In this document: positions 41,785 through 52,355 of the stretch, piece by piece
Position numbering within the stretch: the stretch's first letter is position 1
Layout of the letters: every line of letters begins with the position of its first letter
Made by a program: the position numbers and the translations under genes
The notes under the pieces: model-generated
Database searches by the model: none
What the model was told of the DNA's origin: nothing
The model's input: the letters and a program-made list of their open reading frames with translations, nothing else
From: Corydoras sp. C115
Taxonomy: Eukaryota; Chordata; Actinopteri; Siluriformes; Callichthyidae
Length of the DNA: 64,000 nucleotides
Assembly (NCBI GenBank): GCA_019802505.1
Contig: JAFMOC010000848.1
Location: 1 to 64,000 of the forward strand
Direction of reading: 5' to 3'

Positions 41785-43612
41785 ATGTCACTTGCAAAAC
41801 TCTCAAAAAATAAAATAAAAGTTGATTTGGAGCGCAGACAGTTTAAAGAGAGGTGGACGATCGATTATTTATTTGTTGAGTTTAACGCGACCGCCACTTG
41901 TCTGATATGCAAAGAGAAAGTTACCGTGCTTAAGGAGTACAATCTTAGGCGTCACTATAGCACTAAACATGCATAGCAGTATGCTAGGTATGATGGAGAG
42001 GAGAGGGAGAGACGAGTCGCTCAGCTTCGCAAAGAGAAAAAAGAGCGAGCAAAAAGAGAAAGTGATGCTGCAATTGAGGCAAGCTACATGGTGAGTGAGC
42101 TCATCGCCAAAGCTGGGAAGCCGTTTACAGAGGGACAGTTTCTGAAGGACTGCATGCTTCAGGCAGCTCAGATCCTTTGCCCAGAAAAGGCGAGTTTGTT
42201 CAGAAACTTATGTCTCACTGCGAATACAGTAGCCGAGCGGATCAGTGAGTTGTCTGTTGATATTGATCAGCTGTGCAACAAAGTGCGAGGATTTAGTGCA
42301 TATTCACTAGCACTTGATGAGAGTACAGGCGTGAATGATACTGCTCACCTGGCTATATTTGTCAGAGGAATAAACGACCAGTTTGAGGTGACCGAAGAAC
42401 TTCTATCTTTTTGTCCAATGCGTGGAAAGACCACAGCTAATGACATATTCCAGCAGCTGTATAACATCATCATCAATCGCGCTGGATTGCCCTGGGATAA
42501 ACTGGTGGGAATAACGACAGATGGTGCACCTTCAATGACAGGGAGAAAAATTGGTCTTGTGTCGCTTATTCAGAGAAAGCTGGAGGAAGAGCACGTAGTA
42601 GTAGATCCTGTGATTGCGTTGCATTGTATAATTCATCAGCAGGCACTTTGCAGTAAGTGCTTAAAATTTGACAGTGTTATGTCAGTTCTGGTGAAATGCA
42701 TAAACTTCATCAGATCGAGAGGATTACAGCACTGTCAGTTTCGGGCTTTTTTGGAGGATATTGAGGCAGCATATGGTGATGTCTTGTACTTCACAGAGGT
42801 GCGCTGGCTGAGCAGAGGAAGTGTCCTAAAAAGGTTCTTTGAGCTGAGAGAGGAAATCAAGGCGTTTATGAATGAAGGCAGGCTGCATGTTCCTGAGCTT
42901 GATGATCCTAAATGGGTGATGGATCTTGCATTTCTCATTTACATCACCCAGGAACTGAATTCACTCAATCTAAAGCTGCAGGGAGCAAACCAGCTTGTTA
43001 CAGTGGCTTATGACAGTGTGCAAGCTTTCTTCATAAAGCTAAGACTGTATATTGCACAGGTTGCTGAGAAAAACCTCACTCACTTCCAAACATGCAAGTC
43101 TATTATAAAAGCGGGTTCTACATTGAGATCTGAGGAATATGTTGCTGCTCTTCAGAACCTACAGCAGGAGTTCATCCAGCGATTTGCTGACTTCAAGACT
43201 TACAATGACATTTTTGAGATATTTGCAGACCCCTTTACCTATAATGTGGACAGTGCCCCAGTAATCCTCCAGATGAAGCACATAGATCTGCAGTGCAGCA
43301 CTGATCTCAAAACAAAATTTAGGGAAGCACAAGGAAAAAAGGATATTGTTGGACAGTTTCTAAGAGAGCTACCCCCATCCTTCCCAAAGCTGTTGAAGTT
43401 GTTCACCCAAGTCTTGTGTCTCTTTGGGAGTACATATGTGTGTGAAAAAACTCTTCTCAACTTTAAAATTTAATAAATCTAAGCACAGATCCAGACTGAC
43501 CGATTTCCATCTCCAGTCCATTATCAGAGTGTCCACTGCAAACACACTTAAAGCGAATGTGGCTCATTTGTGTCAGAAGAAGCACTGTCAAGTTTCTGGT
43601 AGCAAGCACTGA
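41785..43612 (+). pseudogene. hAT transposase, BED-finger, GTF2IRD2/ZBED-like family
   Basis: Met 41785 (another at 41773). A BED-type finger (CLICKEKVTVLKEYNLRRHY...H) ends at a TAG at 41974-41976 where related proteins have an acidic residue. The frame then continues as VAQLRKEKKERAKR and from Met 42088 for 461 residues: LALDESTGVNDTAHLAIFV (first catalytic Asp region), GITTDGAPSMTG (second), LHCIIHQQALCSK, then VRWLSRGSVLKRFFELR. A 1-nt insertion near 43450 shifts the hATC dimerisation region: FSTLKFNKSKHRSRLTDFHL continues in the next frame to the stop at 43612. Only two small lesions; otherwise well conserved, so a fairly young copy. Non-functional as written. Confidence 0.9.
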
Positions 43613-43774
43613 GCAAACAAAATGTATTTGAATGACAATATGTGTACATAGTTATTAAATATATTGTTGATTTTCCATTTTCCCGCTGCTTTTTGTTGCA
43701 ATTCTTTAATCTAGCCCCTCATCGAAAACACAGCCTGGTTAGTGGCCCCCAGGTAATTTGAGTTTCAGACCCCT

Positions 43775-43782
43775 ATGCAAAT
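43775..43782 (+). promoter_or_regulatory. IgH octamer of the intact IGHV
   Basis: Perfect ATGCAAAT, 74 bp before the leader ATG; a TATTTAT element follows near 43796. It is directly next to the hAT right end. The same order (octamer, TATTTATT, leader) is seen at 57202-57289. Confidence 0.88.
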
Positions 43783-43855
43783 TCCCCATGCTTCCTATTT
43801 ATTTCAACAGTAGAGGGAGAAGGTGTACAGCAAAAAATTTATTCTTACACACACC

Positions 43856-44297
43856 ATGTACTCTTCATTCATTCTAGTGATTCTTCTGGCTGCTGTGACT
43901 TGTAAGTTTATTTTAGATTAGATCTAGACTGGCAGCTCCTTTATCATCATTTCTTACAGTCTTGTATATTTGAATTCTGTTTAACAGATGTTAACAGCAT
44001 TGAGTTAATCCAGCCTCAAGCATCAGATGTAAAACCTGGAGGGTTATTGTCACTGAACTGTAAAGTTTCTGGATATTCATTAACTGACAGTAGCTACTGT
44101 ACAGGCTGGATACGACAGCCTGCTGGAAAAACCCTGGAATGGATTGGATACATCTGTCATTCTGGTGGCACTGACTACAGTGAGAAACTGAAAAGCAGGT
44201 TTAAGGTTTCCAGAGACACTTCCAGTAGCTCAGTCCAGCTAGAAGGACAGAACATGCAGAGTACAGACACAGCTGTGTATTACTGTGCTCGTTACAC
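43856..44297 (+). CDS. IGHV: Intact immunoglobulin heavy-chain V segment (group B)
   Basis: Leader exon 43856-43901 (MYSSFILVILLAAVT, GTAAGT donor), 86-bp intron ending TTTAACAG, V exon 43988-44297. The mature V starts about IELIQPQASDVKPGG. FR1 Cys in LSLNCKVSG; CDR1 YSLTDSSYC; FR2 Trp in TGWIRQPAGKTLEWIG; CDR2 YICHSGGTDY; FR3 SRFKVSRDTSSSSVQLEG to TDTAVYYCAR with the second Cys. No stop or frameshift. Extra cysteines in CDR1 and CDR2 could form a second disulphide. Recombination signal and octamer are good, so it should be usable in V(D)J recombination and expressed as the VH of B-cell receptor/antibody. It is the only intact segment in the window. Confidence 0.95.
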
Positions 44298-44336
44298 CAC
44301 AGTGATACAGACTAACAACCAACATGTACAAAAAAA
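44298..44336 (+). promoter_or_regulatory. V recombination signal of the intact IGHV
   Basis: CACAGTG heptamer at 44298-44304, 23-bp spacer, ACAAAAAAA nonamer at 44328-44336. RAG1/RAG2 recognition site. Confidence 0.95.
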
Positions 44337-44715
44337 TATCCCATATCTGTAACATGGGAAAAAAAACACAGACCACGAGCTGGAACGAGGGTGAACATAG
44401 CACGGTTATGTGAGGGCGCATGCTGTAAAAATCCAGTATGGCGTAAATGTAATTGTGGTTTAGTGTTGGCAAGAAAGCCGTTCCCATCAGAAGAAATCCT
44501 GTCGCTGGTCCTCATTAGTGCCCACGCACATTACATTTTTGGTGCCAAATCCCATGAGTGAGAACACATACAGTCAAAGAATGTCACCTGTGGGCTTGCA
44601 GGCACGTTCTCCAGTGGAGATGCACTGCCCTTCTCACTCTTTCAGCTTTCACAGTATGCAAAGCAAAGTGGAAAGGGCAAGCGGAGGTTCCAGAGATGGT
44701 GGCCGGTGACCCAGA
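44337..44715. other. Downstream flank of the intact IGHV
   Basis: No gene or repeat recognised in about 380 bp. Confidence 0.45.
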
Positions 44716-44720
44716 TCAAC

Positions 44721-46585
44721 TGTCACGCTCGTCTACCGTGGGTTAAACGTGGCTGCGCAAACACAGCGCAGAACCGCAGCGCTCTAACGCACAGAAGGGA
44801 GCCAGGCACGCAGGTGGCAGGAACAAAACTTTATTAGGGTGTCCAAACACCACATAGAACGGCATACAGAGACGAGGAGACAAGAATAAACCTAAGACGC
44901 ACACAGACGACGAGGAACACCGGAACTAAATACACGCACCACGTGCACCCACAGACCAATCCCACAGAGACGCTAATTAACTAAAGTGACCCGGACTAAA
45001 CAGCTAATTAACATCTACACAAAGACACAAACACAGAACCCAAAAACAAAAGCACAGGACGACAGAAAAACAGGTGCCCTAGGCACCCGTGACGCCCCCT
45101 GGCGGCCGCCCCCTGGCGGCGTGGCGAGGCAGACGCCCCATGGCGGCGGGGCATGCGGCGTGCGGCCCCTGCTGCTCCGGCTGGGCGGCGTGCGGCCCCT
45201 GCTGCTCCGGCTCGGCGGCGTGCGGCCCCTGCTGCTCGGGCAGGGCGGCGCGCGGCCCCTTGACTTCGGGCTGGACGGCGCGCGGCCCCTTGACTTCGGG
45301 CTGGATGGCGCACGGTCCCATGGGCCACGGGATGGGCGGCGTGACGCCCCTGGGCATGTATGCTGGCTGGACCTCAGCGGGCATGCATGCTGGGCGGACC
45401 TTGGCAGGCACGCACGCAGGCAGGACCTCGGCGGGTACGCACGCTGGGCGGACCTAGGCGGGCACGCACGCTGGGCGGACCTCAGCGGGCATGCACGCTG
45501 GGCGGACCTCGGCAGGCACGCACGCAGGCAGGACCTCGGCGGGTTCGCACGCTGGCATGACCTCGGCCGGCATGCACGCTGGGCGGACCTCGGGCTCTCC
45601 ATCCTGCACACAGAAAACATAAACCCCCGCCGCAACGCCCAAACACATAGATACAAACATATCGGACATAGGGACGACAGACTGGTCACACGAGACATAT
45701 GAGGACGGGGGACACAACACATTCACACACTCGAGCGGCGGCTCCGGTAACGCCCCCTCGCAGCGCGACCCAGACACGGCGCGGACCGGCGCGGTCGCGT
45801 CACGTGACTGCCCCGCAGTGCACGCTTCGCGCTCCGCAGCTGCGCCGTGCGCCCGCTGCGGCTTCACTCCACGCCGTCGCCGCGCTCTGCGTCCGGATCT
45901 CGCCACCGGGGGTTTTACAAACCGGACTGGACCCTCCGTCCAGAACTCCTCAGAGTTGCGGAGGGTGCGTACGGGCAGAATGTGCCCATACAGGTATGAT
46001 TCGCCGTCATCGTCGGACACCTCAATAAGATCAAGGCCATCCTCCGCACAGAGCGCCTCATACCCGTACCTCCACAACCATTCCTCATCGGAGTCGCTAC
46101 ACTCCGCCACGCTGTTTGAGCCGCTCCCCCGGCTCCGAGACGGCGGGCTCCACATAACGGCGCACTTGCGGACACGGCGGAGCGCGCCGCGAGTACGAGG
46201 CTATACGGCCCCCCAAAGAAAAATTAATAAAACGCCTACCTGGGCTCTGGACTCCCAAAACGATTTGGTGCGTCTTTTTGTCACGCTTGTCTACCGTGAG
46301 TTAAACGCGGCTGCGCAAACACAGCGCAGAACCGCAGCGCTCTAACTTGCAAAACTTTATTAGGGTGTCCAAACACCACATAGAACAGCATACAGAGACG
46401 AGGAGACAAGAATAAACCTAAGACGCACACAGACGACGAGGAACACCGGAACTAAATACACGCAGCACGTGCACCCACAGACCAATCCCAAAGAGACGCT
46501 AATTAACTAAAGTGACCCGGACTAAACAGCTAATTAACAAAAGCACAAGACGACAGAAAAACAGGTGCCCTAGGCACCCGTTACA
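44721..46585 (-). mobile_element. Pol-less LTR element, family 2, minus copy
   Basis: LTRs 44721-45094 (374 bp) and 46279-46585 (307 bp, with internal deletions), TGTCACGC...; exact 5-bp duplication TCAAC at 44716-44720 and 46586-46590. The interior of about 1.2 kb encodes an acidic N-terminal protein with repeats on the minus strand. No RT or integrase. A second copy, inverted, is at 50897-53484. Confidence 0.92.
45079..46155 (-). pseudogene. Family-2 LTR element protein, minus copy, one stop
   Basis: Starts MWSPPSRSRGSGSNSV at 46155. The conserved N-terminal region has ECSDSDEEWLWRYGYEALC, DDDGESYLYGHILPVRTL and EEFWTEGPVRFVKPPVA; then a basic RRARRRRG patch, a hydrophobic SDMFVSMCLGVAAGVYVF segment that could span a membrane, and 9-residue PAEVxPACV repeats. 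A TAG at 45454-45456 (GAG in sister units) ends the frame at 233 residues. The same frame resumes through PAEV and PEVKGPRA/PEQQGPHA repeats to about 45079. No known domain recognised; a Gag-like role is inference. Confidence 0.65.
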
Positions 46586-46925
46586 TCAACCTACATTTCC
46601 CTGAAATTTTCTCAGGCCATTTGGTGGAAACAAAGCCCCTGACCTATATAGACCATTATTTTTTTAAGCAGCCTGGGAATCTTGAGGTAAAGAATATTAT
46701 GGGCTGTATAAAAAACTAGGATGCTTAAAATAAAAGTCTGCTCATTTATACTCAAAATAAATATTGGTTAAACATTGGATATACAAACATAATTTAAATT
46801 CATACTTTAACACTTATGTCTTAATCAATGCAATAGCTTCTGCCTGACCATCTCAGTCCCTCAAAAAGCTTTGAGAAGGATCAGGGAAGATCTGGAGAAA
46901 CTATAACCCCAGCTCTATTGTTTAC
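46586..46925. other. Duplicated IGHV flank block
   Basis: CAGGCCATTTGGTGGAAACA through GAAGATCTGGAGAAACTATA recurs at 48990-49280 (CAGGCCATTTGGAGGAAA..., GAAGATCTGGAGAAATTATA): about 300 bp of similarity. Confidence 0.65.
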
Positions 46926-47096
46926 CACATTACATTTACATTTACATTTAGTCATTTAGCAGACACTTTTATCCAAAGCGACTTACAAATGAGAACACCA
47001 CAAGTCAGAAGCCATGGAGAAAACCAACTATACTGTAAGTTCATCAACCTGATTGTTATTCGAAGCTGCGCCCCCCCCCCCCCCTTTTTTTTTTTT

Positions 47097-47453
47097 TTAT
47101 AACAGGTATTTGGTAAATAGATGCGTCTTAAGTAGTTTCTTAAAACTGTTTAAAGATTCTGCCTTACGGACAGAGTTGGGAAGATCGTTCCACCATTTTG
47201 CAGTGGTGAACGCCACAGAATGAGAATTAGCTCCTCGGTGAGGTGGAATCGCCAGGCGACAATCGTCACTGGAGCGAAGTGAACGAGTCGGAGTGTATTT
47301 TGAAAAGATAGAGTGAAGGTAAGAGGGGGAAGATCCAGAAATGGTTCTGTATGCCAGAGTCAGCAACTTGTACTGAATGCGAGCAGCTACAGGAAGCCAA
47401 TGGAGGGAAGTGAGTAATGGAGTGACGTGAGTTCGCTTGGGCTGGTTAAACAC
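47097..47453 (-). pseudogene. L2 LINE reverse transcriptase, C-terminal part
   Basis: HVTPLLTSLHWLPVAARIQY, ILAYRTISGSSPSYL-type region, then RGANSHSVAFTTAKWWNDLP and LNSFKKLLKTHLF, the standard L2/CR1 RT C-terminus with its stop. One frameshift separates it from the frame upstream. Confidence 0.85.
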
Positions 47454-48288
47454 GAGTCGGGCTGCAGAGTTTTTGAATTAATTGAAGAGGTCTGATGGTG
47501 GAATTTGGGATACCGGCAAGAAGTGCATTACAATAATCAAGCCGGGATAAGACTAGGGCTTGAACAAGCAGTTGGGTAGCATGTTCAGTCAGAAAGGGTC
47601 TGATCTTCCTTATGTTATAAAGAAGGAATCTACAAGAACGGGCGGTTTTGATCACATGATCAGAGAGTTTAAGGTGGGAGTCTATAGTGAACCCAAGGTT
47701 CCGGACCGAGTCAGTTGGGGAGATTGTGGAGCCATCAATTTGGAAGGTCAGGTTGTGATGGATTGAGGGTTTAGCAGGGATAATGAGAAGCTCTGTTTTT
47801 TCTAAGTTTAATTTGAGATGACGGGCCTTCATCCAGACAGATATGTCGGAGAGGCATGCAGATACTCGATTTGAGATGGTGGTGTCATCAGGGGCAAAAG
47901 ACAGATGAAGTTGAGTGTCATCAGCATAGCAGTGGTAAGAGAAACCATGCGCCTGGATGACTGTGCTCAGTGATGTCATGTAAAGAGAGAAGAGGAGAGG
48001 ACCAAGTACAGAGCCCTGAGGCACACCAGTGCGTACTTGGTGAGAGTTAGAGATCTCCCCATTCCATGACACTTTGAAGGTCCTTCCTGTGAGATAGGAT
48101 CGGAACCATTCAAGTGTCGTATCAGAAAAGCCTAATTCAGCTAGAGTGGACAGTAGAATCTGATGATTTACTGTATCACATTCATGACATTGCTGCAAAA
48201 AGACAAGAGGGTCTTCATTGACTAGGATGGCACACAAATGGACCAACGCTCGAGCGGTGACATCAGAAACCCACAGGCACAGAGCCAC
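47446..48288 (-). pseudogene. L2 LINE reverse transcriptase, N-terminal part
   Basis: RT motifs LGFSDTTLEWFRSYLTGR, VRTGVPQGSVLGPLLFSLYM, CYADDTQLHLSF (catalytic YADD), then VRNLGFTIDSHLKLSDHV, RFLLYNIRKIRPFLT, LVLSRLDYCNALLAGIP. The first ~30 residues are weaker. The frame breaks at LIQKLCSPTRV near 47450-47480 and continues in the next frame. Confidence 0.85.
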
Positions 48289-48300
48289 AATATTGGACTT

Positions 48301-49744
48301 GGGTGCATAGAGGCAGGTAATTGGAGATCTCTGCCCTCTCGCAATGTCAATTCAATCAATCAATTTTAATTCCAACAAGGTAAACAAGATGGTAAAAAAC
48401 TTTTCATTTAGCTATGAGATTAATTCTTTAAACCAATATACGAAAATACAAAGCATATAATTCTTTATAAGTGACAAATATATTTTGTCTTTACCTTTTT
48501 TTTTATTTGAATACAATACCAATAATTCCAGCAGACGTCAGTAGTACCCTGGTGTCCAAAGCCAACACTACATATTTACAAATATGTTTATTTAGACATC
48601 CTACAATTTTCATGGCTTGTCTCTAATCAGTTTTATTTTCACTGTTTTAAAAAATAAAAAATTAACACTATGAACACACACAGATGCACATTTAGCTTTT
48701 CATTCTTATTACTAACATTACATTTAGTCTTTATAAAGTACTCTTTTAGCCCATCTTTCTTTATGTAAAGTCTGGGACTTTAACTACCACCAGATACCCT
48801 CATGTGCCAGTAGATTATGTGGAAAGCTTGCCTTTTCAAGTAAGTTAAACATAAACATAATGAATAAATGAAAGAAAAATAGAGCTTTTAGGTATCAAAC
48901 ATTCAAAGTGTATCAAATGCATGACTTCAGTTTAACAAACACATGCACACAATTAAATATAGTGATAAATGTATTACACTACATTCCCCAAAACATTCCA
49001 GGCCATTTGGAGGAAAAACAGCTCCTGAGCTTTATAGACGATTATTTTCTTTAAGCGGCTTGTGGATCTTAAAATAAAAAAATATTGCTGCTTTATAAAA
49101 ATTAGGATGCCTCAAATAAGTCTGCTTATTTGTCTCAAAATTTAACATTGGCTAAACATTGGATATTCCAACAAAATGATGATTTAATTATCTAATTTGA
49201 TGCAATAGTTCCTCTCTGTCCATCAGTCTCTAAAAAGTTTTTGAGGAAGATCACAGAAGATCTGGAGAAATTATAATCTCAGCTGAAGAATTAGTTTTAT
49301 TTACATACAGTAAACCAACAATTTTAGAGTTGTAAGAGTCACAATCCTAAACAATTTTAGGAAAAACATTTGTGAGAAAGTTAAATTCTTAAATAAATAT
49401 GTGTGAATTACAAATAAGGAATCAAAGATCAACATTTGAACCATACAATTTTCCACTGGTTACTCTCAGCAGATGTAAAGTGCCATAGCTGATTTGCTCA
49501 TACTTTGCTTTCTACTCAAATAAACAATTATGTATCTTCTGGTGGAAGTCATTGTTCCATTCCATATTAAACCTGTAACTTTTACATCACCACAAGTCAC
49601 TTGCTTTTCCCTACATGACGTCATGATGTAAATCCCACGTGCTATCACTAACCCTCACTTGTAAGTTTCCCTCAATTTTTTTTGTTCTTTATCTTTCTGC
49701 ACTGATTTTACAGCACATATAATGCTGTTTATTATGTTTATTAG
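48301..49744. other. IGHV group C upstream region
   Basis: No gene before the V exon. 48990-49280 is the duplicated flank seen at 46600-46917. 49545-49640 matches 35925-36020 upstream of the other group C segment. Octamer-like ATGTAAAT near 49627. Only the end of a leader exon (CACTTGTAAGTTT near 49667) remains; its ATG part is missing. Confidence 0.55.
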
Positions 49745-50058
49745 GTGTGAAGGGTGAAAGTCTTGAATCATTACAGACTGCAGAGCAGAAAAAACCTGGA
49801 GAAACTCTGAGTCTGTCCTGTAAAGGATCAGGATTTAACTTTGGTGACTACCAAATGCACTGGATCAGACAGCAGCCGGGAAAAGCTCTGGTGTGGATGG
49901 GGCTCATTTATACTGATGGCAGTGAAACTACTGTAGATATAATAAGGATTTTGAAAGCCGAATAGAAATCACTCGTAATAATGGCAACAGCATGGCATAT
50001 CTGAAACTCTCCGGGGTGACAGCAGAGGACACGGCTGTTTATTACTGTGCAAGAAGAG
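49745..50058 (+). pseudogene. IGHV group C pseudogene with FR3 frameshift
   Basis: Acceptor TTATTAG at 49743-49744; V exon reads GESLESLQTAEQKKPGETLS, FR1 Cys (LSCKGSGFNFGDY), MHWIRQQPGKALVWMG, CDR2 LIYTDGSETT. Then one base is missing near 49935-49940 (GATATAATAAGG), giving a TAG at 49963-49965; in the next frame FR3 reads on (NSMAYLKLSGVTAEDTAVYYC). The leader start was not found. The heptamer is CACACTG (50059) and the nonamer is poor or misspaced. Two or three independent defects; non-functional. Confidence 0.9.
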
Positions 50059-50065
50059 CACACTG

Positions 50066-50350
50066 ATGAAAATAAGAGTAACTACTGTACTACTAAAAAC
50101 TAAAGTGTTGTCATCCTTAGATTATAAATGTGTGTGTTTGTGGTGTTTTGCATGTCTCCCATTTAATGAATCATTTTTGTGTATATTTATGCTTAATAAT
50201 AAACTATTTTTCTACTTTAGTCGGTTACTTTTGGCTTACTGCCTTCTGCGGCAGCCTAACAGGTAAAAATGTGTGCAATTATAATAACAGTAATTGCACA
50301 CATCACTTTCTGTCAGGGCTAGACTGACTATTTATGATGGAAATATAAAA
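50066..50350. other. Downstream flank of the 49.7-kb pseudogene
   Basis: No gene or repeat recognised. Confidence 0.45.
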
Positions 50351-50354
50351 TTAA

Positions 50355-50562
50355 TTCATTTATTCATTATCTTCCGTTTTATCCTCTATTAGGGTCACGG
50401 TGGGGTTCCCCATGCCCATCCAGGGGAGAACGTCTCGGGTGCTGGGCAGATACACCCAGGACAGGGCGCCAATCTATCGCTGGGCACACACTCACACAAA
50501 CACAATCTATAGGGGGCAATTTGGAGAACTCAATTGACTTGATCCATGTTTTTGGACTGTGA
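50355..50562 (-). mobile_element. tRNA-derived SINE, copy 15, tail half
   Basis: Tail to TTTTTGGACTGTG, then replaced by (AAT)n at 50563-50610. Confidence 0.85.

Positions 50563-50610
<48 letters not shown>
50563..50610. repeat. (AAT)n microsatellite
   Basis: About 16 AAT units. Confidence 0.95.
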
Positions 50611-50616
<6 letters not shown>

Positions 50617-51392
50617 AAAGATTTATGAACAATCAATTATTGGGTATTAAATTATATTAATTACAACCTAAACTAATGAGCAATAATTTATCAGTATTTG
50701 GACTTAAACAGGCTTTTTTGACATTACAATGTACAGTGTGTTTTAGCGTCTGGTTCAGAGGAGACATAGATGCAGAAACAACGGAGGTTTTATTAAACCA
50801 GTGATACAGCGGAGACGGAGCGGCACGTGGACGAGTAGGTGATCGGCAGCGGGATCACAGGAGCACTCATTGTAAATCACGTGCGTTGCTTGAGTATGTA
50901 ATGGGTGCCTAGGGTTTCTCGGCCGTTGTGTGTGGGTGTTTTTGGTTTCTGTGTTTATGTGCCTGTGTTTTGTTAATTAGCTGTCTCGTGTGAGTATTTT
51001 GGGTTAATTAGCGTCGCGGGTTCATTGGGTGGTTTTGTGCACGTGGTGGGTATTTAGTTCCGGGGTTAGATGTCTTCGGTGCGCGTCTTTCGTTTTGTGT
51101 TTGATGTCACTCTGTCCTTTGTACCTGAATGTTTGGTGTTTTAGCACCGTTAATAAATATTCCTTTGTTGTTACTACCTGTGTGCCTGGCTCCCTTCTGC
51201 GCGTTAGAGCGCCGCGGCGCTGCGCTGTATTTGCGCAGCCGCGTTTAATCCAGGTGGACCGTACATGACAGTAAGACGCGCCAACGTTTTGGGAGTCCAG
51301 AGCCCAGGTAGGCTATTTTTAAATTTTTCTTTGGGGGGGCCGTATAGCCTCGTACTCGCGGCGCGCTCCGTCGTTTCCGCGAGTGCGCCGTT

Positions 51393-52355
51393 ATGCGGAG
51401 CCCGCCGTCCCGGAGCCGGGGGAGCGGCTCAAACAGCGTCATGGCAGAGTGTAGCGACTCCGATGAGGAATGGATGTGGAGGTATGGGTTTGAGGCGCTC
51501 TGCGCAGAGGAAGGCCTGGACATTGTTCAGTTTTCAGATGACGAGGCGGGCGAATCTTACCTGTATGGGCACATTCTGCCCGTACACACCCTCCACAACA
51601 CTGAGGAGTTCTGGACGGAGGGTCCAGTCCGGTTTGTTAAACCCCCGGTGGCGAGATCCAGACGCAGAGCGCGGCGACGGCGTGGAGTGAAGCCGCAGCG
51701 GGCGCACAGCGCAGCCGCGGAGCGCGAAGCGTGGACTGCGGGGCAGTCACGTGACGCGACCGCGCCGGTCCGTGCCGCGTCTGGGTCGTGCTGCGAGGGG
51801 GCGGTACCGGAGCCGCCGCCTGAGTGCGCGAATGTGTTGTGTCCCCCTTCCTCCTATGTGTCGTGTGAGCAGTCTGTCGTCCCCATGTCTGACATGTTTG
51901 TCTCTATGTGTTTGGGCGTTGCGGCGGGGGTTTATGTGTTTTGTGTACAGGATGGAGAGCCCGAGGCGCCGGCCGAGGTCATGCCAGCGCACGTGCCGGC
52001 CGAGGTCATGCCAGCGCACGTGCCGGCCGAGGTCATGCCAGCGCGCGTGCCCGCCGAGGTCCGCCCGGCGTGCGTGCCCGCCCAGGTCCTGCCAGCGTGC
52101 GTGCCCGCCGACGTCCTGCCTACGCGCGTGCCCGCCGAGGTCCGCCCAGCGAGCGTGCCCGCCGAGGTCCAGCCAGCCAGCGCGCGAGCCCATCCCGCGG
52201 CCCAGGGCCGTCACGCCGCCCATCCCGCGGCCCAGGGGCGTCACGCCGCCCATCCCGCGGCCCAGGGGCGTCACGCCGCCCAGCCCGCGGCCCAGGGGCG
52301 TCACGCCGCCCATCCCGCGGCCCAGGGGCGTCACGCCGCCCATCCCGCGGCCTAG
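51393..52355 (+). CDS. Family-2 LTR element protein, plus copy
   Basis: 320 residues from Met 51393; Met 51441 (MAECSDSDEEW) is an alternative, but only the first Met is shared with the minus copy. Order: acidic SDSDEEWMWRYGFEALC; DDEAGESYLYGHILPVHTL; FWTEGPVRFVKPPVA; basic RRRARRRRG; hydrophobic SDMFVSMCLGVAAGVYVF; eight or so 9-residue PAEVMPAHV-type repeats; six 10-residue HPAAQGRHAA repeats. The stop TAG at 52353-52355 replaces CAG of the repeat unit. Further repeats coding PSAVQPEVEG lie downstream in another frame. No zinc knuckle, protease or RT. Probably structural; function unknown. Confidence 0.65.
   Translation: MRSPPSRSRGSGSNSVMAECSDSDEEWMWRYGFEALCAEEGLDIVQFSDDEAGESYLYGHILPVHTLHNTEEFWTEGPVRFVKPPVARSRRRARRRRGVKPQRAHSAAAEREAWTAGQSRDATAPVRAASGSCCEGAVPEPPPECANVLCPPSSYVSCEQSVVPMSDMFVSMCLGVAAGVYVFCVQDGEPEAPAEVMPAHVPAEVMPAHVPAEVMPARVPAEVRPACVPAQVLPACVPADVLPTRVPAEVRPASVPAEVQPASARAHPAAQGRHAAHPAAQGRHAAHPAAQGRHAAQPAAQGRHAAHPAAQGRHAAHPAA

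Larger units (their letters stand above)
41085..43774 (+). mobile_element. hAT (Charlie-like) DNA transposon upstream of the intact IGHV
   Basis: Left terminus CAGGGGTCTCAAA; right terminus TTCAGACCCCT, its inverted partner. CTATGC occurs at both outer flanks (41079-41084, 43773-43778), so a target duplication is partly preserved. It carries one transposase gene with two lesions and a later solo-LTR insertion (41386-41732). The right end touches the octamer of the IGHV at 43856. Confidence 0.85.
46926..48300 (-). mobile_element. L2-type LINE, 5'-truncated
   Basis: Minus-strand RT in two frames and the typical fish L2 tail (plus strand ATTTAGCAGACACTTTTATC near 46951, with TTTACA repeats at 46932). 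A C-run/T-run tract lies at about 47071-47096. Confidence 0.88.
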
